Source: Enoplolaimus lenunculus (Eukaryota; Nematoda; Enoplea; Enoplida; Thoracostomopsidae). Taken from it: a DNA stretch of 64,000 nt. Made by a program: the position numbers and the translations under genes. The notes under the pieces are model-generated. The model saw only the letters and a program-made list of their open reading frames with translations. It was not told the origin of the DNA and ran no database searches. The DNA is taken from assembly GCA_030248215.1 (NCBI GenBank), contig JASANG010002985.1:15001-79000 (forward strand), in the 5' to 3' direction. Of this stretch, positions 1-12,900 are shown one piece after another. Every line of letters begins with the position of its first letter. Positions within the stretch are counted from its first letter, which is position 1.

Positions 1-73
1 TAAAAGTTGCCGAACAAAGTGTGCAACCGTACGGAGCAACACGCGACTGATCAATTGACGCTGTTGTTGACAT
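1..73 (-). CDS. Exon with the start of a C2H2 finger, cut by window edge
   Basis: After an acceptor at 75-74, a phase-0 frame reads MSTTASIDQSRVAPYGCTLC followed by SATF. Y-x-C-x2-C with a following F is the first half of a C2H2 zinc finger. The previous exon (932-764) ends in phase 0, so the frames agree. The His half lies left of the window. The exon is judged on one half-motif and phase only. Confidence 0.5.
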   Translation of the reverse strand, partial: MSTTASIDQSRVAPYGCTLCSATF

Positions 74-3000
74 CTGTTCTTTGATACAATTTTTCGTGTG
101 ATATTTCTAAAACAAAGCAAATTAACATTTTCGTGTGAATACCAATAATACACAGTGTTGTATTTAACGTTTTTGAAAAAAATACGGTTGCTTCTACGAG
201 AAACTACTAAACATAATTTTTCATGTGCAATTTTTAAAAACAACACAGGCTTTAAGTAATAAAATTCTAGGTTAATGCAGTACCACATAGAGTTTTTCTG
301 TCGAATATGGTGTACGCATTGCAGGCAGGGTGGCAACAGAGGCTCTGATACGGATTACGGAAGAATTTGCAGTTCGGAGTCAGATTCGGTTGTGAAAAAA
401 CCGATTCCAAAAGCCGGATCTAACAGTATTCCGATTATGTTTTTTCTGTTTTAAACAATAAAAATTTTAAATAACTTGTAATATAAATCAATTGTTTTGT
501 TTCAGGTTAAGGTCGGGCACGGAAACTAATTATATATAACTGAAATTTGCAACATGCAAGATTCGGACTCGGTGCCACCCTGATTGCAGGCCAGACACTT
601 TAACCACTGTTTGCTGCAAATTTGGCTGGTACAACATAAAACACTTACACGAGATATAAATTTGACAGCGTTATTTAGTCTCACAATATACTATTGATTG
701 CGAACGGCGCAGGAAATTTCCAACCAAAATATCATTTATCAGTAAATTAAAATGTCGACTAACCTTAATGTGATCAAAATGGTCGCTTAGCGATGCCGAC
801 AGTGTTCCTTTGCCTATACACAGCGTACATTTATACATCTTTTCCAGTTGTATTCCGTGTGTTCGTGCTTCGTGTAGCTTCACAGAATGCCATAACAGCG
901 TAAATCCGAAACCACACCGAGGTATTGAGCATCTGAAATAAAACATTTGCCATTACCATCATCAGTTTAAAATGTGAGCGAGAAAATCTAAAATAATTAT
1001 CATCATTCATCGTTGAAATACGCATTTTTTCTGCAACAAAATTTTAAAATAAATCAAATTTAGCAACTACTAACACCGCAAGATTAGCTATCTCCGCTGG
1101 TTTGTTACATCCAAACCTGCGCTAATGCTTAATAGAGTTTTTGCATTAAATAATGTAAAAAGTTCTGGTACTTACTTAGTTTTCCCACTCACTAAATGTT
1201 AGTGTAATTTTTGATAGAAGGTAACATGTTCCCACAACTATTATGTAGGTTAAGTATACGTTACATAACTAATCCCACATCAAAATCACCTTTGCACTAT
1301 AATACAAGTATAATACAAGACCGTCGTAGACTGGGAGAAGGAAGGGGTTTAGAGGTCAAAACTCCCGGCCCCCTTTGTGGTTTTCTGCGGTGAGTTTTTA
1401 GTTTTTAGCAACTTTTCCAGTTTGTAACAGAGATATTCGCCTTCAAAATTTGAACACAACGTAACTCCCGTTTCATAATCGTGGCTACGGCCATATCCTA
1501 GTGGAAAGCATACGCAACAAGCTGCTACAAACAAAGGTACATCAACCAAATTTTGCACCATAGCCAGAGTAAGGCAGAGAAGTACCAGCCGCCTGCAGAA
1601 AAGAGTCAACCTCGAGTCATGCGAAATCATTGCATACCGCTCCTGAAAAATTTCAAGCTCCGTAGCACATTGAGCTAGTCACATCCCTGGACATGACAAG
1701 TTCCAAATCATACCGATACAGGCATTTTCGTTTGTTTGGCGATTGTTCAGACGGCACCGATGTTTCTGCGAGACAAACTTCTTCAATCGTAGGTGACAGC
1801 GTGCGTTTACGTTGTTTTTGCATATACTCCGACCGCATTCCAGCATCAGAAAGAGATGGCAAATTATGAGCGGCTTCATATTTACTAAAATGCATACATA
1901 AGTGAATTTTTTATAGTAGTATAACTAGGCTAAGAAACAAAGTTCTAACAGTTTCAATGTCAGTTAAATTTACGGCAAAATTTCTGTTCCGATTTTCATT
2001 TCGACGCTCACTTTGGTCGTGAACCTGGACTGATAATGGTAAATTTTTACCGGAATCTAATGTTAACCGGATATAGCATCTAAATCTGTGCATTGTTGGT
2101 AGTTTGAGTCGAGCAAAAGTATGTTTGCTGATTTAAAAAAATGTGTCTTAGCAGTAATTATTTATTTCACGTCAATGTCAAAAACTCGACTTTCTTTACT
2201 TCGCCGGAAAAACAAACGCGGCAAAATGTCTCATGTTTCCATCACGTTAAAAGCAGTAGTACGATATTCGAAACCAGATGCGCAAAACGCAAGAACCGTG
2301 TCGGTTTTTTGCCCGATATTACACCGGAACAGGATATCCGGCCAATTCTTGATACAAACAGTATACATAATTTTGTAAATGAACAAACAGAACAACGCAA
2401 CAGCAAAATTCAAAAACGTACTCTGCAGCGTCATTTCGCCTTTTCAACACTCGTGACAACGCAATCGTATTGACAGTGATAATATTATAGCGTTCGATGC
2501 CGCCAGCATTGTGCGAATCGCTCAAATTCGATAGCAATGATTGTCTGGCAGGGGACAAGTCCACATTCAGTCGTTCGGATGCCCTGCTTTTTGACGGTGG
2601 AGTATCATGAATATTGCGATGCTCGTTACGGCTGTCCAGCCGAATAAGCACAGGACGCTGGCCGGAGTTTGTCGCAGCGTTAGCAGTAGTATCTGTTTCA
2701 CTAAAATAGCAAATATTTCGAAACCGTTTTTCTAAGTCTAGCCGAATAAGCACAGGACGCTGGCCGGAGTTTGTCGCAGCGTTAGCAGTAGTATCTGTTT
2801 CACTAAAATAGCAAATATTTCGAAACCGTTTTTCTAAGTCTACCTATGGCGTAAGATAATATAGTACTACGTTGCAACAGCATACACAGACGTAAGGTCA
2901 TGTTTTTCAGCAAATGTTAAAACACTTCTTTGACCTGAAAATGCATCTTAACGGCACACACCAATCTGTTTTTTCTACCAGGATTTAACTGCACTTTTAA

Positions 3001-3931
3001 ACCTTACCCTCTCGTGCATAAATGTTTTCTATTGGACTAGACACCTATTTGCAAGCTCGGATTCGAACCCGAGTTTGTCGGATTGGAAGCGTTTACCAAC
3101 TTCACACAGCTATGATACGAACCTAACCCTCCAGCCCAAAGAGCTCTTTGTATTTTGTGAAAAATTCGTACTACACATACATGTATTGGTTTTTAAACCC
3201 TCGGTATTGCCTATTAATTGCATATGCAGCGTGCAATTATTTGCTCATAATGCACTCTACATATCGATCATCAAGTTTTTTTACTTATTTGCAAAAAATC
3301 ACTACTTACTTTACAGTATTATTTTGCACTCCTGATTGCATTTGTTGCAGTCGTGTTTGTTGCAGTTGTATTTGTTGTTGTTGTTGCCGTAGTAATTGTT
3401 GTTGTTGGTGCAGCTGTTGATGAATCGCTGCATACCTTATCTCGTCATGACTGAACCCAGGTTGAATGGGAAACTCAACAACGGTGGGTACATTAGATGG
3501 ATTCTGACCAAGAATCACAGTAGTATTGGAATAATGGGGATGCTGAATTTGTGGTGCGGCTACCCCCGGATACATCGGATGAGTAGTCACACCTGGAATT
3601 TGAGGTAATGATCCACAGGGAGTTACAAGACCAGAAAGCGGTTGAGGTACAAAACGGGGCGGCGGAACTGTAGTATTAAAAATAACCACAGGAGGCAATG
3701 TTGACTGTAAGACAGGTATATTGCCGCCCTGAAATGCGAATGGAGCACTAGTAAGGGGGAGTACCGGCTGTTGATTATAAGGCACAATTGAGTTGAGCTG
3801 GCCAGGGAGGACACATGGTACACGACGAGCACACGCAATCGAATCTGATAATTGAGCAGCAGTTTGTCCAACAGTTTGAACTGAAACCAATCCGTCGTAA
3901 ACTTTATAACAAAACAATATCGACAAAAAAG

Positions 3932-3986
<55 letters not shown>

Positions 3987-6900
3987 CAATAATAATACGT
4001 AATAATAATAATAATAATAATAATACAAAAAACAATGGCCCACATCCTTGTTATTGAAAGTGACACGTTTTCCAGCAGCTAAACAATAGTTAAGTTTAGG
4101 CTTAATGTTACTGCTATTTTGTAACCCGAAGCTTAAGTCAGCGTAAAATTAAAAATTGGCTTTACGACAGTTTCAGCGCTACGCAGACACAACAATTTCT
4201 TTAAACCCGAAGCCTCCATTATCCACAAAAATATTAATAACGCAAAATAGAGAGTCAAAAAATTTATAACTCCTACTTTATATTATGCTTTGGTAGCTGT
4301 CAAACCACAAAAATATGTACACAGAAAATATTACCTTGTTCATTAACCCCAATCAAAGTTACAAAAACGCCCAAAAGTTAGTTGATAATAAAGAAAATTA
4401 AATGCAGATGTTGATTTCGCTATTATGATCAGGTTTGTACACCAGGGGCACAGCAAGCATTTCAATATGCGATTATATAAACTTGTGTAAAATATTTTTT
4501 TGTCTCCAACATCTGAAATGTTATTCTAAAGCATGTTAAAAGTGCTTTGATGTTGTCCTTTTATGAATTTCAGAAGCAGATAATATATCCCTTCTATGCC
4601 CTCGCCTGCACCGTGCAGAGCGGAACTGGATTATACCAGAATTGAAATTGTAATTGGAACACCAAATTTATACCGGAATTGTAAACGGAATCGGAACTAG
4701 AAATTTTGCAACTGTCCGGATAATTTGTATTAACAAATATAATATTGATTTAGGGTGTATGTTGGCTGGTAACAATTTTTAAAAAGGTGTCATGAACAAA
4801 TTGGTGATGATTTTTGTTTCTGTAATACTGAACTACAATCAATTATTGATAAGTTAACTATCGAAAGCAATTTAATAGATAAATAATACAGAATTTTTAC
4901 GCAACGTATCGCAGAAGTAGGATTAAAATTTCAAAATTTCGATTGCGATTGATAGTGCATTAGGAATCTGAACTCGTTTTTGAAACGGAATTCAAATCGG
5001 AATCGGAATTTCGATTACACGCTGCTCACTTTGTATAGGCCCCTGACGTAAATGCTAGTAGTTTTGTTCAGGGAACATCAAAACTGTTATCCAATTGGGT
5101 ACATCGGTCCATATTAACTATGAGGGCCTGCCCACTTAGCCTAAATATAAACCTAACCTAAACATAAACCTAACCTAAACATAAGCTTAAGGCTGTCAGT
5201 TTCCAAGTGTCCAAGTTTCCAAGCGGGCAAGGCCTTATAATTAACACGCGCCGGTAAGCCTATAACTGTACAACTGCATTACTTACCTTGACCAAAAGCC
5301 ACCGTAACCGTAGACTGATTCGCCGTTGATAAATTCACAGCCTGCGGTATAGCACCCGCTTTTCCACCGACAAAATGAGCCAGAATTTCAACTTCTTCAG
5401 GCTCCAACGTATTGCGAGTTTCCGCAAAATTCTGCGTATGAATGACCCCGTCGATTTTTTCACCGCGACTCCTGTAATTATCAGATTTGAATCCGCTGTA
5501 CAAATCCGACCCAGTTGTCGACTCACAATCTTCTCTGGTTTCCGACTCCTTACCAGCATACTTCTCATTAATAAACGTACCGCCATTACCACTTTTCGCA
5601 TCAACCCCAGTTGGTTTTCCTCTCATACTTCGTTGATCTACATCGCTCGCCCTTAAAGCGTCTGTATACAAGCCATTCTCGTCATCAGAGCTGCCACGCG
5701 TTCCGTTTGGCAATGGCGCTATTCGTTGCTTTGTCAGTTGTTGTGTTGTCGGTGTTGCCGTTGCTTCGTTTTCCTGTGCATCATGTTCTTTTCTCTGTTT
5801 TTCTTTTCTCTCGTCTTCCCTCGCCTGTTGTTTCAATACGTCAACAAACGCTTGAATCAGTGTGTAGTTGTCAGCAGATTCTTTTTCTTTCCCATCATCC
5901 GAAAGCATCGCAGCCAACTGATTACAGACCGAGTCCAATGAGCCCACCCGCATATCACCGGTCGCACTTTTCGTTCCCACCTTAACCGGTGATCCCGGGT
6001 CAAAACATTCTTCGTACGCACAGGCAGGTGTCACCTTAGCCGTTCCAGCTGCTACCCTTATCGCTTCAAAGTCGCTGTCAAACCGTGCGCGTTTACCTGA
6101 TTTCCTGTCATCACCATGAGAACCGTTCGCACATCTCATCTTGGTGCCTTCAGATTCCATCACCCTGAGATCGGAGTCTGTCAAAATATGACGTTTTCGC
6201 GACTTGGTCTTTTCGGGTGGCGAGTTAACGGGCGACAAATGATCGCTATCATCAGACGAAACGTCAGCACTGAGAAGGGCAAGACTCGCTTTCGCTATCG
6301 CAAACGCATCCGGAATTCGTTTCAAAGGGCCGCCTGCCTGGGCAGACATTAAAGCTTGCTTCTGAACGGGAACATCCCTACGCTTTTCATCAATTCTTTC
6401 GCCAGCTGGGCTGCTACTCTGGTCTATGCCTGGCTTCGCACCTCTAGGCTTTTTGGATATATTGACAACTTCAACAATTTTTGCATCCTTCAGTTGAGTG
6501 CCATCATTCAAAACGCCTGGTTTTCCTTCTTTTTCACAAGTCTCTGCGGTTCTCTCGCCATTTTTCAATAAACAGTGGGCTATAGTCCCTGAAACCAGAC
6601 CGTTATCTCGACTATGAAGCGTTACCTTATCACCAATTGTAACAGCATTTTGTCGTATACGATCATACAAAGTTTGCACTACAACACCCTGATTCGATTT
6701 TTTCATATTTGTTGTTCCTTCAGGCTTACCCACGGAATTTCCAGTTTCAATTTCCTTCCGACTACCTTGCTCCTGGGCGCCCTTCGCTCCTGTGGATTTG
6801 CTTTTTGTTTGTTCAAACGACTGTATCACCGCCCGGTCACTAATAGTAGTCGGCATCGGTTTAGATGACTTAATCGAAAACGACCGAAACTTCACCACCT

Positions 6901-9900
6901 TCAGGCCGCTGCTACCCTCACTATGGGTAACCGTACCCACAACAGACTCAACCAAATCCTTCTTACCCAGTTCCACACTTAAATTGGCTTGTTGGACACC
7001 ACTATCTTGTTTCTTACCATGTGCCCTTGCTGCAGCCAGCAAGCCCCTAACAGCAAGGTCAATCTTTCGAGACGCTATAGTTTTTCCAATCTCACTTTCG
7101 CCAGCTTCAACCACTTTTCCTTCCACACCGCCCTCGTTTGCTTTGCTAACGTCAGTGGCACTAGCTTCACTCGCCGACTGGGTATTTGTTGCTTCAGCTA
7201 AGTTGTTGCAGCCGTCTTCCTGATTTGGTTCAATATCTGGCTCTGTCCGACGAGGGGTATCTTCCGCTGGACATCCATTTGCTGACCCATAAAAACGTTC
7301 GTTATTACCCGACTCGGTTTGTACCCCATCTTTCGAAGTTCTGGCTATTTTGCTGGCCGTCACACCGCTATTAGTTTCCTCAACATTTTTTCTCTTCAAA
7401 ACCGACAAATCTTCTACTTGATCACTTGATCCATCCAAATTAGTCAAATGCTGGCCCGTACCCAACTGCGCTGATTTTCTTACTTTTTTAGACGCCAGAG
7501 CAACCAACGTTCGCTCTCCATTATTAGCTGCTTTATGCTTCCCACTTGCTTCTTGTGCGTCCCCAGAACTACTTTTATCACCATTTTCAGCCTGAACGGA
7601 TTTGCTGCAGGCCCCGTCCATCTCAGCAGCCTTAGCGGAGTCTTTCAAAGGGGCAGGGGGCGGTGGAGGGGGCTGTGTCACGTTATACATCAACGGAGTC
7701 GATTCGTAAGATACCTGGTTAGTTTCCAGTGAATCCGTAGCTGCTGAACCTGGCTGGGTTCTAGGCACAGACATTGGAAAATATCCTGAAAACGGCGCAG
7801 GGCGCGGAAAAAACGGTACCATTGACCACGGTGGGGGCAAAGCCGCTCTGTATGCTAACGGTGGACGCCTGCGCCGAAAATTCCCATAACAACCATATCC
7901 ACTTCCTGCAGCACTAGTATAACCATAAGTCCAATTATAATTTTGACGATCGCCGCTATACCCATTGTATTTTTCACAGGTGCCACCAGAAGCATAACCC
8001 TCATAATTCAGACCGCCGCCATAATAATCTTTGCTATAACCTGAACCGTTAGCCTCCCACCCATTCCCCCAGTAATCATAGGTACCTGTTTGATTGTTAT
8101 TGTCTTCATAACCATGTGTTACCTCACTCACGTAATTACTGTCATTTTCCCAATCCCAATTATATGAGTCGTTTCCGTCCACATCCCAAGTAACTCGTAC
8201 CAACAACGCATCCAAAATATACGCTGCTATATTTTCCTCGTGGTCGTCAGTTAAATTTTTGGCGTCCGAATTCAAAGTAATATCTGAAAAAGCACTGTGT
8301 AACGACGTATAACCTAATTAATATAATCAAAAATCAACATGTTACTATTAATATAGCTTAAAACTATACAATTTTGTTGATTGCAAACCTCTATTTTCGT
8401 TAGTAGTTATAATATATCTTAGTTTATCATAATATTAATAAAATTATGTTACCAGCAGTAATAACCCCGCCATGATGCGGCCCGGTGTAAAAGCTGTCCC
8501 AACCAAGATTTCGAGAGCTTAAAAATTTAAATTTTCATTTTAAAAATTAGCTGATATCAGTGCAATATGGTAACAGCAGAATTTGTTTAGAGTTCCAATT
8601 CAGAAGAAAAGCAAGAAGCTAATGTAGTTGTTTGAAATGTTTTAGTATCAAATAGTTACCATTCCATTTTTAAATCAGGAGCTCGGCATATGCCAAAACT
8701 AACTTTCCTGCAGGTTCAATACAGACCTCGCGAAAAAAGCAATTAATAAAATCTAGGTTTTTCTTGCATGTTCAAAACAAACTGCGCAATAATAATGGCG
8801 GAGAGTAAAGTAAGTTTAAATTCCTTCTTTCATTGATGTAAAGGGGTATCCTTCATGAATGAAAGCGAAAGAATTTAAGTCGAAACGCATAGCTTGAATG
8901 AGGCGACGCATCTGAAAGTTGCTAAGCAGGGAACAGCGAAAAGGGGTTACTCAAAACATTGTTTGAAATTTTTAGTAACGCCAAAAAACCTGGGTTGGGA
9001 CAGCTTTTACACTGGGTCCCACAGCGGGGTTATTACTGTTACCACGAGCAAAGCGCAGATTTTCAAAAAAATTAGCTGAGTTTTTGCTGCGTTTTTAAGT
9101 TATAACGCGTACTTCTATCCCATTGTGTTTTAACTATTTCGCCGGATTAGACACCTTACACTCGCTCTTTCAGGGTACATCTGGACATCAATTTCATCGG
9201 GTATTTGATAGTGAATTTTTTATCAAACCCGGAACCGGGTGTTAACCGGATATGGCAATTTCTCAATAATTAAATGCTGTACAAATGTACAGTGTTCGAA
9301 GCTTTCGTGCCTTATTTCCCAGATTGCCGAACGCCAGGTACATAGTATCAGCAGTTTGAGAAAGCTCAAAAATAATCAGAAATATATTAATCGGTTGTAT
9401 ATTTTTAAATGCAAGCAAAGAAAACGGTAAAAATATATCGAAGTCACCAAAATTAGCAACGAAGGCACAAACTTATGAACGAATCTGTTAAAGGGACGTA
9501 AGCTCTGTAGCCCTCAAGTCACCTTGGAAGTGTATTTTTAACAAATCAGACTACCCGTAGATTTACAAGCTTAGATATCCGGTAACATATGCGAACACAG
9601 GCTTACTCTGCAAAACGTTCAAACCCGGTTTTAAAAAATCTTGATAATCTGACTTTGCTTTTGACACTTGGTTATAACAGTTTTCCTCTCATATTAAAAT
9701 TGAAAATTTAATATAATCAACACAACGTAAGGGAATACAAATCTTATAACGATATTAAAGTTACCTAAGAATTAGAAATTTAGTACACCCAAATCCACAA
9801 AAATACCAGAATCCAATAGCTTTGTATTAGTTAATAGTATAAAAATTGGTCGTAATTAGCCAGACCTTAACCAATGTCGTTTCCCTACAGTGGAATAATT

Positions 9901-12900
9901 CCCTCTCAACAAGTGACCCATGTACAGCTGAGGGCCGTAACAGCAGTATAAGCGTATTCCTAAGCCTAGGCATATGTCTAAACAAAACTATTCCACTGTG
10001 GGCACTACAAAACTGCCCCTTGACTTACCCCATCGCAAATTCAAAGGTCGTCTGCTATCGTTGCGCGGCCGAGGTTTTCTTTTCCAACCTTCTCGCATGT
10101 ATTCATCCCAAAAACTTTCACTATTCGTAGATTCGTTTCGTTCGCCATCGTAATATGACACTTTCCGTTGCTCGTTGCTTTGATTACCATCAATGCTATT
10201 TGGCTTGCTGTTGTCCAAGTTGCTACTTTCTGTATTGTTCTTGTTGTTTCCATTATTGTTATTTTTGTTATTATTATTATTATTATTATTGTCATCATTA
10301 ATATTAACAATGTTTTTGTTGTTGATGTCACTGTTGTTGCCGTTGTTATTGTTGTTGTCAAGGTTAGTGTTATTGTTCCTAATGTTATCACTGTTGGTGT
10401 TATTGCTGTTATTGTTATCCTTGCCGATATCCTTACCTCCATCAGCACTCAACAACTGTCTACAGCTATTACCATCACGATTACTTCCCCCACGGTCTGT
10501 ATTATCGCCAATCGTGGTATTAACTACATTGTTACTGCTATTTTGACCAGTTTGATTTTGAGCATTTACGCGACTGTCAACCCTGGTTTGATTCCTTTCA
10601 TCGAGAATCGAATCTTGACAAGGGCTCTCAGCACCAACCGTTGTGGCGTTCGTTCCTATAAACCAAAAAATCACAGCAAGAGCTTACCCGAGTACAAATT
10701 AAAACAGTAATTAAACAATTGAAAAAAGCGACTTAAAACATCCTGTTTTGGAGCACAAAAAACTATTGGAATATGTTTCGTGCAATTTTTGCACAATAAT
10801 GTTTTTAATCATCTGAAACAAATTAACGAAACCGAGACATTCACATTGCGTATGTGAAAAAATGGTCTCATTCAAAATTTTCGCCAACGAGGATTATTAG
10901 TACGGAGAACAAGAATGCTCTTGTAAACCCCACGCATGCTTCGCGAAAATATTGCGAATCTTGTAGAAAGGCTCCGTCAGTGGGCTGTGTACGGACACCA
11001 TTTTACAGTTGTTTTACCAAGTACCTTTTGTAAAACCCCAGTTTCTGTTTAATATCCGGCAAAAAACGAATATCTGCAACCGACGTCGGGCCATATTTCC
11101 CCCTCTCCTAGTGCTCGCCTCCTTATCCATTATTTTCCAATGCCATATTTCCTCCTACGGGACACCGGAACCAAAGCCGGATAATGAACCTTGTAGTGCA
11201 GTAGAGTTGAGATTCCGGATACGTGATATTTACGATAATTTGTGCCGAACATCTTAATGTCTAAAAGCTCAAAAGGTTCCCCGTAAAGCACGGTGCAATT
11301 AGAATTTCAATTCTGATGCAAATCTACTTCCGGTTCCCAATGTAATTATACGCAAAATTTGCCAGCAATTCTGTAAGTTTCATAACAACCGGTGCTTATA
11401 TCAGTTCTCAGCTAACATTTCTTATATGTGGCATGGAAATGATCATAGAAACACGAATAGCATACACTCTGAAACAGATATTGAGTTAGCGCATTTTAAT
11501 TACAAGGAAGACTCGGTACGTAAAACGTGTATGCTGCGAACATTTACAGTTGTTCCAATTCCGTGTCAAAAATTAATTATTCGACTTCGATTACAGCATC
11601 AGATAAATTAATATCCGGTCGCACTGTGGCATTCCGGCTACCTCCAAGACGCTGTTAAACAACTAAACATACCTTCACCATTCAGTTCCTGCTCATAACG
11701 TAAATCCCTCTCTGTTGCACGTTGTTCGTCTAATGTACTGCAATCAGGCAACGTTGGAACAGTTTCTTGGTCGTAATCGATGTCAGATATACCATTTCCT
11801 GATTCGAAATCATCTGAAAAACAATATTATCACCAAATTTTCAAAAAAAACTGCTTAATACAGATTCGTTTTCTAAAATAATGACTATTTGCACAAGAAA
11901 CTACAACTTACGTACCGCCACGTCCATCATCTTAGATTTTGGCTACACAATTTCGGCAAGTAGAGACCAAATGCTGGTTAAGGCAAATAACTTAATAAGT
12001 TTAATAAAACAGAATAAACCATGCTATTAAGCATTCTAAATACATTTACCGTGCAAAAGGAACGAGAATTCGTGCGACTTGTGGGGGTAAACGTACGCAA
12101 AATGTTCCCAGTTCCATACTATTAAGCGTAGAATTTCGTAAACATGCAGACTTAATGCAAACTTTGTCAAATAGAGCGTGCTCTCAAAGTTCACCACAGT
12201 TCTTAGACTTACGAGTCTAAAAGCACCTGCTTGTCACTAAGTTCACATCTCCATACAGTTTTGAGTTAAACTTTCACCAGTAGAAATTTTTTGAGATTCT
12301 AACAATATTTATTATGGTTTAAAATGAATAACTTTATCCCACGACAAGATCATCGCCTTCTCGGTCCTACGTTACTTTTAGAGCCGTCGTCATCCCGTTT
12401 TCTGGTGAGCCTCCGTAAAAAACGGCTTCTATCCTATATTATATTTTTCTTTAGACTTAGTCTTAGGATTACACTTTTTTTCAACGTCCAGATTTATGCT
12501 TACAGCCTTACGCTTTGACCAGTTTTTAAATAAAATTGAGCACTGGCATGGCACTAAACACTCAGTTCTGATACATTCCCAAACTTTAGTTTCGCAGACC
12601 ATGAGCTTGCAACATGCAATTAATACACATGCAAAGTAAGAAAACAGAAAAATACGAGGACACCGTTTGTATGTATGTACTATAATTACTAACGTTTGAA
12701 CTTGAAAAACATCAACATAATCGCATTATGTTTAGCTTGAAAGTCTCTGCTCCAGCCTTTGCTTACAGTTTTAGTACGTTTACATGCAGCTTACAAAGCA
12801 TGCAAACATAATATATAGCATGATTTACCTAACATCAAAATAAAACGGAATTAGTAATAAGCCTTGTGACGTTGGAACCACTGACCATATTGTGCCTACT

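Noticed and set aside
1349-1592. Hydrophobic exon following an acceptor at 1593 in a compatible frame
   Set aside because: No good donor. Exon 1884-1714 joins 932-764 directly in phase and completes a C2H2 finger.
3306-4066. Long poly-Leu/Ile/Tyr/Asn readings on both strands around 3.9-4.05 kb
   Set aside because: They are translations of the (AAT)n microsatellite. The real exon is 3880-3310, which begins after the repeat.
10168-10710. 180-residue plus-strand frame rich in Val/Ile (membrane-like)
   Set aside because: Antisense shadow of the AAC/AAT-coded poly-Asn exon 10655-10029; no splice or start context.
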